Positions 12,978 to 25,390 of a stretch of DNA of 64,000 bases are shown one piece after another. The stretch is from assembly GCF_000276665.1 (NCBI RefSeq), contig NW_004955405.1, forward strand, positions 10,102,076 through 10,166,075, written 5' to 3'. A model generated the notes under the pieces. The model saw only the letters and a program-made list of their open reading frames with translations. It had not been told where the DNA came from and searched no databases. The stretch is from Chinchilla lanigera (lineage: Eukaryota; Chordata; Mammalia; Rodentia; Chinchillidae). Made by a program: the position numbers and the translations under genes. The first letter of the stretch is position 1. Each line of letters begins with the position of its first letter.

Positions 12978-13980
12978 AATGAATTCTTGGAAATCTGCTC
13001 TCAGTTTATCGTTGAAATAGGAAACTTCTCACAGCAAGTTGACCTTACCAGGAAAAGGTGATTAGATCTTTGCCCTGGGCTTCCTCTTGTTCCCAGTGTC
13101 TGTTGCTGAAAATCCCAGGCCAGAGGCCTTTGAAGAAATGCTTACAAGGGTGAAGCTGGTGATGAGTCTGTTAGGAGGAGATCCTTTGCACGACACTAGT
13201 TATTTATGCTTATCTTGCTTATAAAAAGAGCTTGGAAATAATTTACATAAAAATATACCTTCAAAATTGGTATAAAAGTCAATAAAGGGAGAAGGGAAGG
13301 TAATAATACCTTCCTGAAGTGTAACAGTGAAATCAATGTACCACTGGATCGGTAAGGAGACTTAGTACTATTTCCTACAACTCTCCCTCTACTTCCAAAC
13401 ACTCGCTTGTCTCTGCCCTTTCATCGCCAAACTCAGAAATACTCATTCTTCTCATTCCTCACTTTCCATTCACTTTTCAATCTGCTTTAATCTTGCTTCC
13501 ACTTCAGTTTATTCTTCTGAAATTTCTTCTTATTGTTACATCACATTAAAAATCTCTAGCTCTTGGGCTCCTGGAGTTCATCTAGGCTTTCTCACTGTCA
13601 CCTATTAACCTATAAGAGCTCACTCCTCTTTGCTTCCATGATATCTTTGCTTTATTCTCATCTTGCCTCCCTATTTCTTCTTACTGTCTTGAAGTCGGTT
13701 ATTCACTCTCTTCCTTGTGTACTTCAGAGACCTGTGTCTGAAATGCTTTTCTTTGAGCTCCACAAGCTTCCTCACATCTTCCCATGGATCAACATCTCCC
13801 AGGCCCTTTTGCAAAGTTCCAGACCTGTGAGATAGTTAATGCTTGCACACAGGCATATACCTGGGTGTCCATCAGCTTCCCCAAATCAACACATTCATCC
13901 TTGAACTCATTATCTTTCCCCTTCCTGATTCCAGTCTTCATTGTCTTCCGCATGCTTTCCACTACAACAAACCTCCTGTC

Positions 13981-14275
13981 TTGGTCTGTATTGTACTTCT
14001 AAAACAGACTTCTCAAGACTGGATAATCTGTAAAGAACCGAAATTTATTTCTCAGTTCTGAAGGCTAGGTAGCTAAGAGCAAAGTCCTGGCTTCTGCTGT
14101 GTGGTAAGAGTCTTCATGCTGTTCTCTTCATGCTGTGAGCTGGCCAAGGGCCTTGCTCAAGAGGAAGCTGCACTCATGGCTTATGCACCTCTTAAAGGCC
14201 ACCTTTGAAGACTGTCGCAGGGGTAAAACCTGAATGTTGGAGAGGACACATTCAAATCATACACCTCTTAAACTA
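13981..14275 (-). mobile_element. MLT1/MST-type MaLR LTR relic
   Basis: Antisense it runs ttggtctgtattgtacttct, ctcaagactggataatctg, tttatttctcagttctgaag, matching the 3' part of MaLR LTRs. The opposite end is decayed. Confidence 0.55.
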
Positions 14276-14589
14276 GAAGTAAGGGTATAATGTTTGCTGA
14301 CTCATCCTATACACTCTCAATGATTGTGTACCAAGTCTCATTACTTAAACCTCAGGAATATGGTATCTTTCATCTGCAAACCTAACCCGCTTTGTTTCAC
14401 ATCCACTTCTTGCAAGAGCCTTCTAATTTCTTACCCTGGGCGGATCACCTTCCACATTGATTCATACAAAGGCCATTATTTAAACTTTTCTACTGAAGCT
14501 CCATTACCTCAGCTTGGAATACTTGTCCTAATGTAACATCCCAAGGAGACTTCTGTCTGGGATCTCCCGTATTCCATCTGTGACAGACA

Positions 14590-14830
14590 ACTTGGTGTAG
14601 TGATGAAGAGATGCTCTAGGACCAGAGTTCTAACTGTGACTCTACCCCTTGGCAGTGGTGTGGTACTGGGAGCCCTGTTTAATCTCTTTGAAACTCAGAT
14701 CTGTGTCTATAAAATTGGGATAATACTAGTACTGACAGAGTTATTGAAGGTGAAATGATGCAATATACATGAGCCTCAACACATGACTTGGACTACTGTT
14801 TGTTATCATCACCACCATTATTTTAGCATT
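14590..14830 (+). mobile_element. MIR SINE relic
   Basis: Core MIR pattern: tggtgtagtgatgaagagat..ctaactgtgactctacccc..tttgaaactcagatctgtgtctataaaattgggataatac. Confidence 0.7.
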
Positions 14831-14859
14831 ATTATTATTATCTATATATCAGCTCCACT

Positions 14860-15052
14860 GATCTTCTCATGATTTCTTGAATACATTCTATCTTTTTATA
14901 GCACAGAGGCTTTGACTATGCCTTCTACTCAGAATGTTCTTTCTTGTTTCTTCATTTAGCAAGCTTTCATGGGCAAAGTTAGAAGCAAAATTCCCCATCC
15001 TTATGTGGCTCTGTGTCTATACCTTTGTGTTAGCACCTTTCCCACTATTATG
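14860..15052 (+). mobile_element. probable L2 fragment
   Basis: The pattern ttctactcagaatgttctttctt..aagctttcatgggcaaagtt is like the 3' part of L2 LINEs. Weakly supported. Confidence 0.35.
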
Positions 15053-15064
15053 GTTCTTTATAGA

Positions 15065-15498
15065 TGTCTTAGTTACTTTTTCTCATTGCTGAGACAAAAT
15101 TCCTAATACGCAATGTTAAAGGAGGAAAGGTTTATTTTGGCTCACAGTTTGTAGATGTTTCCCTCCATAATCGGCTGGATCCAAGGCAGGGTGGCACATG
15201 GCAGAAGGGCATCACAGAGGAGAATCAGTTCACGACAGGCAGAAGACAGCAAAAGCAGCAAGCAACAACAGTAGCCCTCTTTCTGTCCCTTATATTCTAT
15301 CCAGGCTACCTGCCCAGGGTGGGAAGCACTCACCCCTAGAGTAGGGCACCCTTAATCATACCATTGTACCATGAATCAATCCAAGCATCACATCCTTAAT
15401 TCCAGCATCACACACTCTAGATTCAGCCACGTCTGAAAAGTCCCACCTATGGCTGCGTGCCATTTTGGGGGGACATCTAGATACCACCCAAAGTAACA
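15065..15498 (-). mobile_element. MaLR/MT-like LTR
   Basis: It shares its ends and middle with the copies at 3430-3900, 20823-21281 and 40248-40620: tgtcttagttactttttctca at the left and accacccaaagtaaca at the right. It sits directly against the poly-T side of an old ID-like SINE. Confidence 0.6.
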
Positions 15499-15580
15499 TT
15501 TTTTAGGGTACTGGAGATTGAACCTAAGGCCTTGTTTATATTAGGCAAGAAATCTACCTCTAAGCTACAACCACCAACCC
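15499..15580 (-). mobile_element. old ID-like SINE
   Basis: Diverged antisense copy: ggtactggagattgaacctaaggc (B-box side) to aagctacaaccaccaaccc (head). The 13-mer ttctttacagatg at 15581-15593 matches ttctttatagatg at 15053-15065 with one difference, so its TSD is now split by the LTR. Confidence 0.6.
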
Positions 15581-15865
15581 TTCTTTACAGATGTTTTAAT
15601 ATCAGTCGTGGGATAAACTCTGGTAAGAGAGTCACAGTTCCTCATTTTATGTATATCCTTCTTGGAATTTCTCTGTTACCTATAGTAGCAATTTTCCTCT
15701 GTTATAGTATCTCTATTTCTCCATAAAAGGAATTCTTTATTGGCAGGTAGGTAATGGAGGAGGTGTAGTGCTCAGTGAAAACATGGCGGAGATGCAAACT
15801 GGGAATGGAAAGGGTTGGAAACTAAAGTTCATAGGAAAGAGATTCAGGCTGAAACTCAGGGTCCT

Positions 15866-15895
15866 GAGCTGAGCTGAGCTGAGCTGAACTGAGAA
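15866..15895 (+). repeat. (GAGCT)n short tandem repeat
   Basis: Four to five copies of a GAGCT pentamer, the last one changed. Confidence 0.8.
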
Positions 15896-16165
15896 TCTGG
15901 ATCAATACTTGGAAGTCACTAGATATTAGCAATCACACAGAGGAGTGAAAGCTGTAGTCATGAATAAAAATAGAGATCCTGGTGCTAGGAAACGTTAAGA
16001 TAATAGAGCTGGGGTTGTAGGGATGATATTGAAGGCTGTCTGATTATAGCATCTTTCTCTTATAAAGGCTACATTTCACAGGCCACCCACATCAGCTCTG
16101 AAATTTGGAAACTTTTATAAATTACACACATTCATCTTTAGCTGCTGATGCCAGCCTGCATATGT

Positions 16166-16400
16166 GGTGATGAGTGATATAGTAGTTAGAGCAAGGCTTG
16201 TACCTAGATTGCCCTGGGTTCAAATCCTGTTTATATTGCATACTTAAAGTTTTGCCTTGTCAAATGAGTGGGCTCTTCTGAGACTGTTTCCTTATCAATC
16301 AGATGGAGTTATACTTCATAGGGTAGGACTGAGGATTAAGTAAGATGATGTGTGTGCAGTAGTTCACTATATGCCTGACATTTGATTACTGCCCAAGGAA
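16166..16400 (+). mobile_element. MIR SINE relic
   Basis: MIR pattern: atatagtagttagagcaagg..gattgccctgggttcaaatcctg..tgaggattaagtaagatgatg. Confidence 0.7.
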
Positions 16401-16474
16401 GCAGTATTATTAGTATTCTATATGAAAAACATTTACTCTTACAAAGCAGACTCCGATGAGTAAGAAAACCACTA

Positions 16475-16700
16475 CCATGTAGAGAGTGCTTGACCTCGTG
16501 TTAGATGTTGTACTAAGACCTTCAGTTGTATTAATTCAACATTGCACAACTCGATGAACAGGTAGATAAGATTTCTAGTTCCTCATCATTTTACAGATGA
16601 GAAACAAGAAATACAGAGAAGGTTTCTATCTTGTCTAGGATAACACCACTACTCTGTGTCAGAGCTTGGATTAACACAGAAGTCTGTCTGACTCATGAAG
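16475..16700 (-). mobile_element. MIR SINE relic (antisense)
   Basis: Antisense MIR core: ttagatgttgtactaagacc..cattttacagatgagaaac..cttgtctaggataacacc. Confidence 0.65.
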
Positions 16701-18599
16701 TTCTGTGTACCTAGCTGTTGTGCATAATTTCTTCTAAATAGGCTACAAGATAGTTATAGAACTTACGGCTCCTGTTGAAATAACCAAGTATCTTGTTTGA
16801 TAATCTTTATAGAAAATTATTCTGGACTGTGAGCTGTTGGTACTTTACTACCATCTGGCATTTTTTTGGCAAAGCTCAGCTCCAGCATCAGAAGATGAGA
16901 CGTTTGTGGTAAAAAGGCAATGGCTTGTGCTTACAGAGCAAGCAGCTACAAAAACTCAAAAGATAAGGCCACTAATAAGAATGCAAAGATGTAAAAAACC
17001 ACTACTGATCTGTAGTACTGCTTGGTGTATAACAAAATCCTAGAGAGGAATTTAGCAAGGTGGGTTGCATAGAAGTGTATTAGAAAATACTAACTTTTAA
17101 TCTTGTCACTCAGATTCAGGACAAAAAGTTCAGCAAGGCCAAAACTCCATATTTGATACTCCAGTATTAGCAATATAAAAAATAAATATCATTGATAGCA
17201 ATAGTGAGTACTTTGTTCAAAGGAGAACAACATGTGACTTGATCATTGGAATTGATGTCACTCCCACAGTGTTAAGGCTACCAGTAGCTTTAAATACTGG
17301 GGGCCAAGAAACATGCCACAGTGTGTTGGTTAATTTCATAAACCTTTATTCACACAAAGCTGGCTTTGGATCCTGGTCTTTTGCTTCTCATTTGTGTGGC
17401 CTTATGCTGATTACTTAACTTTTTAGACTTTCAGGGTTTTTTTTCCATCAGGAATAATAATACTTCCCTCTTATGGTTGTGCAGAGTAATGATGAAATGT
17501 TGAAATGATGAAATAAGTGATAGTTATTGATTTTTATTATTGTATTTGCAAGTGTGGAAAAAACAAATTATTTTCTTTATTTTAAAACAAGAGTGAGCAA
17601 GTGACATACAGAGATCCATACATTTCTTTTTCAAAGAAGTAGTCTTGTCTCCAGGGAGTTGTTACGACTTTTCCATGCTCACATTAATTCCAGAGCCTTT
17701 ATCATCATAAAATCCATTTATAGCCCTTAGTTGCCAAGCAACAAAGGACAAAGTACTGAGTAGTTCCTTATTGCAAAAGGTTTGACTTTCCCATGTTTGT
17801 CTTGAAATCAACATTTTTCAGAAAAGACAGAACAGTGAAACTCAGTACCATATTCCTAAGACTTACTTGGCATTCCTCATGTGGGGATAGAATCAAAGCT
17901 GAAAGAATACATTGTTATGTTTGCTCTGTTAATCTAAAGCATTTTGTACTAATTCTACAGTAAATCTATGAGAAGTTCTGAAGCTGAGAGATTGAGAATT
18001 CTTTTCAGAGGAGATTGTTTTTCATTTTACATGTGTTCTATAATGTTCTGTCAAAGAACCAGTTCTTTTATCTGTAATAGTCTTGAGGGAAAGGCTAAGA
18101 TGGAGTTAAATTCATATGGGAAAATGCTAGCTGCTGACCTTGGTATCCACTGATTGCAAGTGGGTCATTTGATTGTGCGTGGGCAGGGTTTGGGGAAGCT
18201 TGCTTTGAAGGCTCATAACTTAATTAAATTCCCTAATACTTTAAATGGGATCAAACCTTTTAATTCTGTTATTTTTATCCATAGATAATCAGTAGATAAA
18301 GATCTGGTGGTCCAAAAACAATTAAAAGAATATATCACTATTTAACATTTAATAAGGAATTCCAGTACATGGAAAAAATAAAACAAAATTTCATAAGAGA
18401 ATAATAAAAATAGCAATAGTTAATATACTGTATATCATTATCCTCAACATAGTTACTTGGACTACAAGACACAGACCAAAACTATTCTCACAAAGAATAC
18501 AACATATAGGTAACACAAAACTTTCTTTTCAATGAAGTTAGATAAACTAGTAGTACAAATGAAACAAAATAGCACATATATTAAAATATTTTTGAAACA

Positions 18600-18935
18600 A
18601 TCAAATGGGTAATTTGTGGAAGTATTTGAACTTCTCCCTACTTCCTATTTATTTCTGTTCTATTGCTCTTTATTTGTCCATAAGATGTTTCTCACCTAAG
18701 AGAAACCATGTAATATTTGAGATTGTGCATCCAACTTATTTCACTTAACATTATGCCCTCAAGTTGCATCCATTTAACTATGAATGCCTCAAGTGTATCT
18801 TTCTTTATGGCAGTGTAATATTCCACTGTGTATAAATACCACCTTTTCCTTATCCATTCACCTGTTGATAGACATATATGATGTTTCCCAGATATGGCTA
18901 TTATAAATTGTGCTGCTATTAACATGGGTGTGTCC
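18600..18935 (-). mobile_element. L1 3' end fragment (antisense)
   Basis: Minus-strand translation gives MLIAAQFIIAISGKHHI, EWIRKRWYLYTVEYYTAIKK and EISWMHN-like words from the end of L1 ORF2, followed by 3' UTR. It is homologous to the L1 pieces at the left end of the window. Confidence 0.75.
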
Positions 18936-20822
18936 AGTACAACTTACATGAAAAAGTTTTTTTAACTTACATGACTAGTTCTCTATTCATGTTTTTAAAC
19001 AGTACCAAAGAAGATTAGAATATCTTGTTGGAAATTTTAGTGCCCTTTATCCCCATATGTATTTCACATATGTAGTAGGATTCTATAGATGCAAAAAAGT
19101 GGAGACAATGATCTTGTTCTTTCCCTTGGGGAATTAAGGGAGCTTGTTGCTTTGAAACAAATCTACTGATAACCCAGATAAAATGTTCTACGTGCAGGAA
19201 GGGTAGAACGACTACTTAAAGTCTATTAAAATCTATTATAGTTCCCTGAAGTTATAGCTAGTCAAGGCTTTTCTGAGTGTAAAGTGTCATTTGGAAATAT
19301 CTTTGTTTAGGAAAATAGAAGAGTAAGATCCATCTGTGAGTGTGAGCATGCCGATTCCAGCTCATGAAAAGAGGGAATGTGTTATTCATATATTTCAAGC
19401 GTGGTGCCTTAAGAAGCATTTGAACTACTATTTCTTCTAACTATGAGGTCAGGACAAAGACAAAAATTTTCTTTCCCTCCCTGGAGAGGAGGTACGCATC
19501 TGTGTAAAATCTGAGACAGCCTTACATGGTGGTGAGAAGGTCAAGTCTGTGAAAGAGTGTTCATGACTTGTCCTCCCCTTGCTGGCTTTTTAATGGAAAT
19601 ATTGGAAAAAACAAAAACCCATATGTATCCACTGAGTTTTACATTTTCTTATTTTGCCCGTTCATTACTAGCCATCTTCAAAGTTTCTTTCTCACTTTTC
19701 CATTTGTATTACACTTGTCCATAGAGTTTGATATTTCACAAATCTATATTTCCATTATCATTGGCCTCTTGCATATTCTGAGAAGAAAGCATTTTGCAGA
19801 TTTAAAAAAATGAGCCTTAAAAAGTGGAGATATAGCTAAAGTCACGTTGATAAATTCCAGGGTTGAGGCAAAACCTTTGTCTTATTCCAAATCCAGCACT
19901 TTCCATCTGCATTGCACTCGTTCTTTTCAAAGGAAAATGACATGCGCTAGCTCATGACTTCCATATTCTAGGGTGGCTGTCAGAAAAACATTGAATGAAA
20001 CATGGTCAGTCTTTGGAAAACCTCCTCCCCTTACATCCCTTCTCTTCTGCTTGGCCCTCAGCCATCACAGTCTCTCACAAACTGGCCACCGATTGTCTAA
20101 CCCCACATCCTCCCAATAGAAGAAGTAAGTGTCTGTCTTTTCAGCCTTCCCTTAGTCCCTTGCTTTTGTCACCATCTAATGTGGATTCTTAGCCACATGT
20201 AGGTTGGAAATCTGACATGGAATCTTTCTTGAACCTGCTAACAAATGTCACTATTGTTTGCTGTCTTCCTCAGGGCCCTCTATAGGTGGTAGTCCTCCTG
20301 CAGGTTATAAAGATATTATCAACTGACCGAAAGTTCTTGCTCAATTCATATAGAAATCACAAATTGGCAAAGTGTAGTTCTTGAAATGTTCATGGCTCTA
20401 GGGTTTGAATACCCACAGCTGTCACCTCTTTTGGTGTTAATAGTTTGAGGTTTTGAATGCCAGCTACTATTAGCTGTTTTAGTGTTAGCAACCCTCCTTG
20501 CTGTTCCAAACAAGCAGCTACCAGCGGGCCTCAGGAATGCTTCCATCAGTGGAGATAGTGGCACCTGGCAATTCTCTATTGCTCTCCACCATGGTCTGCT
20601 GCAAACATCATCAGATACCAGCTCCAGTAGCAGACTGCTTTGGGCACCAGTAGCCTTTAATGTCACCAGCTATTAATATATTAGGTTTTTTTAATAGTCC
20701 AAACCAGAATAGTAATACTTTTCCAAAGCTTTGAATATAAAATCAATGACATCATTTGATGTGTTCCTATACCACCTAAAACAATTTTGTCAGCTTCTGT
20801 TTCCCAAATTTATCTTCATGGT

Positions 20823-21281
20823 TGATTTGGCATGGATCTAGATGTGCCCCCAAGTCCTCATGTGGTCATAAATGGGGCTTCTCAGAGGTGGCTGGATCTA
20901 AAGTGTGTGATGCTGGGATGAAGGTTGTGTGTTATGAAATTAGTCAACTGATTGGTTTGGCATAGTGCTCAGTATGGATAATGTGAAGGCCCACCCTGGA
21001 TTGAGTGCTACCTGCCCTAAGTGTGTGTAGCCTGGATAGAATAGAAAGGACAGAAAGAGGGCTGTTGTCATTGCTTGCTGCTTTGCTACTTTGCTGCTTC
21101 CTGCCTTCTGCCTGCCATGAACTGTTTCTCCTCTGTGATGCCCCTCTACCATGCCTCCCTGCCTCAGAGTCAACCAACTAGCAACTGAAACCTCTAAAAC
21201 CTGTGAGCTACAATAAGCATTTCCTCCTTTAATTTGGGTGTTGGGTATTTTATCTCAGCAATGAGAAAAATAACTAAGACA
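20823..21281 (+). mobile_element. MaLR/MT-like solo LTR with 5-bp TSD
   Basis: It starts TGATTTGGCATGG and ends ATAACTAAGACA (TG...CA), flanked by a perfect 5-bp duplication atggt at 20818-20822 and 21282-21286. Near its 3' end it shares tttatctcagcaatgagaaa with the other LTR copies. A poly(A)-signal-like aataagcatttcc lies near 21210. Confidence 0.7.
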
Positions 21282-21417
21282 ATGGTTAAAGCTAGTATTG
21301 GTTAAATGCAGCTGCTTATGTTGTATTTCTCTTCTGATATTTCATTTATTCTGGTATATATTAACATTAATGTTTGTTATTAAAGAGATTATAAATGGAG
21401 CATGATTGCTTAATTAT

Positions 21418-21566
21418 CATGTTCTAAGGCTGGGTGTAAGAAAGAGGCTTAGCTGTAAGGTTTTAAAACTGCTCAAAAAATGGATTCCCAGGCTCTACTG
21501 AAAGGTCAGAGGATCTTGGTTAACTTATTTCTCAAACACTAATTTCAAGGAGGAAATGTGACCTTG
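21418..21566 (+). repeat. local direct duplication, copy A
   Basis: 149 bp starting catgttctaaggctgggtgt and ending ggaggaaatgtgaccttg. Nearly the same sequence recurs 1.1 kb downstream at 22556-22704. It belongs to no repeat family that I know. Confidence 0.85.
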
Positions 21567-22425
21567 CTGATCTACCAATGAAGCTACTGAGATAGCTTCA
21601 TCAAAATAGAGGTTACATGATATAACAGACATATCATTTTCCCTTCTTCCTTGAATCCCATTTGAAATTTTTAGATTGTTCATCAAGAAGTTGTGCAAAA
21701 ACCATAAGGGAAGCTCTACAAATATATGGAGCCAATCGCCAATCATTTATTATTTATCTTGAGTGATGCCTGAATTTGTGAAAAAGCAAAAACAGAGACA
21801 TTTAGATGGAATTTTAATAACATTAATGCTGAAGGAAATTGGGTTCATAGCATTTCAAAGTTATGTTTGGCAGACACACCCACCTTCTTTCCTGCTAACA
21901 AAAGCCTCACCTGTTCAGTTAGAGCAGTGTCCTTGAACCCAGGAAGGATACCTCTGATCCAGCTCCATCAGATAAATTGTAATTGACTTAAACCGGTTAT
22001 CATAATCTCAATTCTCTGCCCGCTCTTCCTTCACCTTCATAATACATCAGCTGCAATTCTTCTTTTCAGCCAGCCTCTTTCTATAAAAGGTAAATGCCTT
22101 CATTTTCCCGAGGTACTTAACAATATCGGTAATAATTTCACATGTTATTTAAATTTCTATTAAAAAGATTATTGCTTTTATGAACCTTTAGTGATATTCT
22201 CCAACTTCATATCCTTCTAATATTTTGTGTGAATCTACAGAAAGTAAGATTGTTTAGGAACATAGATGTTGTGGTAGAAAACACCTGAGCCCCTGAAATG
22301 ACAACCATGTTGCCCACAACTTGGTCAGTACTCTTGCTTACTAGGACTGTTTGCTCTGAAAAATGGGTGTGATAATATTTGATAGAGTAGTTATCTGATT
22401 CACACATAAGATTGGTAAAATTCTT

Positions 22426-22522
22426 TTTTTTTTTTTGGTTTTTCTCTGGTACCGGGAACCAAACTCACGACCTTGCGCTTGCCAGGCAGGCGCTTTTGCC
22501 GCTGAGCTAAATCCCCAGCCCC
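22426..22522 (-). mobile_element. ID-type SINE with perfect 18-bp TSD
   Basis: Minus strand: ggggctggggatttagctca..gagtttggttcccggtacc.. then an A-tail. The TSD aagattggtaaaattctt is identical at 22408-22425 and 22523-22540, so this copy is young. Confidence 0.95.
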
Positions 22523-22555
22523 AAGATTGGTAAAATTCTTAGCACAGTGCTGGTA

Positions 22556-22704
22556 CATGTTCTAAGGCTGGGTGTAAGAAGACGGCTTAGCTGTAAGGAT
22601 TTAAAACTGCTCGAAAAATGGATTCCCAGGCTCTCTGAAAGGTCAGAGAATCTTGGTTAACATATTTTTCAAATTACTAATTTCAAGGAGGAAATGTGAC
22701 CTTG
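22556..22704 (+). repeat. local direct duplication, copy B
   Basis: 149 bp matching 21418-21566, with about a dozen substitutions and two or three single-base indels. It begins 16 bp after the right TSD of the neighbouring SINE. Confidence 0.85.
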
Positions 22705-23423
22705 ATTGTGTTCTCCAAACTTGCTAATTATTCTTCTTTTGCATTGTCCGTCTCTCAAATGGCTTGCCTTCTCCTCTGAATACTCTGTTTGCCAGCATTC
22801 TTGTTAAGCATGGGTCTCATGTCATCAAGGTTTGACCTCTGCATGGAGGAGTGGGGACCCTACCATCCATCCTATTTCTATACTCAGTAATTCTATATGT
22901 CACATTTCTGTACCATGTTAGTTTCTTTGTCTTTCTAATACTTCCTTATGATTATAAATCTAAAAGACCTATGCCTTTATCATTTATTCATCTACAAGCC
23001 AAGTTTCTGTATATTTGCATCATTAGAAAAGTCAGTGCAAATTTGTATACCCTAACCTATTAATTTTCTTCTTGTCAGAGACAGTCATCAATCCAGTTAT
23101 TCCAGATTAGCTTCTGACATTTTCATGCTATATTATGCCTGTGCACCTCCTTCTAGCTGCCTCAGTGCTTGGACAGTTTGTTTTGTCTACATTTTTCCAA
23201 ATTATATTATGGAGATGGGTGAGAACAGAGTTATTTTATACTAAATTTTAAGATTTTCTCCAGGTTAGCATTCCGAGAAACAGTTGTTCTCTTAGGTGCA
23301 AATTATCCTAATTCTGTGTAATATTAATGTAATTCCCTTTATCTTTCTGTATCTTCTCTACAGCTCCTATAATCCATCTTTGACCTTTCCTAGTCCCCGC
23401 CATTGTATTATAAGCCCCTCCTA

Positions 23424-23630
23424 GGTGAGTATGGTGGTATATGTCTGTAATTACAGCACTCTAGGAAGCTGAGGCAGGAGGATTGCAAGTTTGAGACTAT
23501 CTTGGAAAACTTAGCAATTTAGAGAGAACCTGTCTCAAAATTAAAACTAAATTAAAAGGATTGGGGATGTAACTTAGTGTGAAGGGCCTAGGTTCAATCC
23601 CTTATGCAAGGAGGGGAAGTGATAAAAAAA
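23424..23630 (+). mobile_element. composite B1 plus ID-like SINE (dimeric)
   Basis: The left half (23424 to about 23550) is a 7SL/B1-type monomer: gtatggtggtatatgtctg, aagctgaggcaggaggattg, gagagaacctgtctcaaaa. The right half (about 23558-23610) is ID-like: ggattggggatgtaacttag..ggttcaatccc. Direct repeats ctcctag and tcctccta flank it at 23417-23423 and about 23633-23640. This is the B1-dID type of composite SINE known from several rodent groups. Confidence 0.75.
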
Positions 23631-23788
23631 TCTCCTCCTAAATGCTTCCATGAGTAAGACTTTTCCCCTCTGCTGGTACACTGGTACTGCTAACTTGTCT
23701 CTGCTCCCCTGCTCTCTTGGAGGTAAGATAAATGTTGCTTACTATTCTATCCTCAGTGCTGGCACATGGCACTTATTAAATATTCATT

Positions 23789-23918
23789 AGGGGCTGGGGA
23801 TTTAGCTCAGTGGCACAGTGCCTGCCTGGCAAGTGCAAGGTCGTGAGTTTGATTCCTGGTACCAGAAAAAAAAAAAAAAAAAAACAAAAAAAAAAACACT
23901 CCCCCCCCAAAAAAAAAG
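23789..23918 (+). mobile_element. ID-type SINE with 12-bp TSD
   Basis: gggctggggatttagctcag..gagtttgattcctggtaccag, then a long A-rich tail with a C-run. The TSD taaatattcatt is at 23777-23788 and 23919-23930. Confidence 0.93.
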
Positions 23919-23936
23919 TAAATATTCATTGGAAGT

Positions 23937-23955
23937 TGAATGAATGAATGAATGA
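23937..23955 (+). repeat. (GAAT)n short tandem repeat
   Basis: Four to five copies of the tetramer. Confidence 0.8.
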
Positions 23956-24712
23956 GCAATTTTGTTGAGTATGTATCTAGTTGAAATCAAAATACACATG
24001 CACCTTGAGAGTCCCTAACCTGCTATCAGGTAGCTGAACAGGAAAGGAAAGGAAGTACAACGGCCTGGCTCGTTCTTGGTGGGGATACAAAGGCTCTTGG
24101 TGTCTTCTACTGCTCTCAGAGCTCAGCAGCCAAAGTTTTGAGAGGTTCCTCTAGAGTTTTGCATCTTTGACAGTTACAAAAAACCCATGTGGGAGCCACC
24201 ATTTGTTACGCAATGTGCTTGAAGTATTTACTCTAAGCGAATAAGGGTATTTTTCATTTTATCTTTGTTATCAGCCACATAAGTTCCAAGTGATTTATAC
24301 CATGTTAAAGTCCAAAGAGAGTCTTTCAATTTAGTCACTGCTTCCAGTGATGGGTCACGTGGCCTCTGCTGGGAAGAACTGGCTAAATTCTTCCTCGATC
24401 AATGTAAGACTAACCATGCAGGGAGATTCCTGGGATTCCAGGTCATTAGGTGGAGTTTCTCTTGGGTACAATGCCCTGGTGCTCACTTATATCTCAAAGA
24501 GTGCGTAAAATGGGATTGATATGACATGGCCTTGAGTGGATGAACTCCACATGGTGGATGAACTCCATGCTCCTTGCCCAAATCTCATTTCATATCTCAA
24601 GGCACAAGCATAATTATCAAGACAGGGACTGGGGGAAATCGCCTCCATTTCTTTTAACCGGTCATAAAATCCAATGGTTTATTCTTCCAACTACTACTCA
24701 CATGGAAAGATG

Positions 24713-24912
24713 TAAATGTTTAATTACAAGCTCTTGGCAGGGAAAAACAATAGCCCTTATTTGTAGTATTTGCCAGTTTCCATGCTTTAATACCCCCACT
24801 ATAGGTAGTTTTATACAACCAACATAATGTCACTGTATACAAAACTGGGACAAGATAATGCACACATCTGTGCAAGCTGTCTCCTGCACAATACCGCACA
24901 CCCTTCCACTTG
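24713..24912 (+). repeat. old direct duplication or unnamed repeat, copy 1
   Basis: aaatgtttaattacaagctc..gccagtttccatgctttaatac..cataatgtcact..gcacacatctgtgcaagc.. recurs at 26101-26300 with many changes. Confidence 0.6.
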
Positions 24913-25159
24913 CCTGGCCATTTCTCCAGCGTACCAGGTCAGGGTCTCATGACATTTGACACCCCAGGATCTGCTTCTTCTGACTGTTGTAGCCTCATTA
25001 ACCTCTGTCCTAGAAGTTTTTCTGGCACCCTTTTGCTTTTGTTGAGTCATTTAGTTGCCGCATATGTTTATCTCCACTGTCATAGCATGTTATAATGATA
25101 TATGTCTTTATGTCAGTTTTTCACATTGTTCTATAAGTTTAAGCACAGAAGCTGCTAGT

Positions 25160-25390
25160 AATGACACAAGGTGACATTTACTGAGCTCTGCTAAACATGT
25201 TGTGTTATCTCATTTAATTCTCACAACTCTATCAGCCTCATTTTGCTCTTATTAGCCTCACTTTATAGATAAAGGAAACTGAAGCATGACAGACAAGGTA
25301 ATTTGCCCAAGGTTGCACAGCTGAGACGTGTTTCAGCAAGCTTTTGAGCTCAGGCCTGGCTGTAGAGCAAGGCCCTTAACTACTAATTCT
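25160..25390 (-). mobile_element. MIR SINE relic (antisense)
   Basis: Antisense MIR: acatttactgagctctgc..tgttatctcatttaattctcac..ataaaggaaactgaagc..ttgcccaaggttgcacagctg. Confidence 0.75.
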
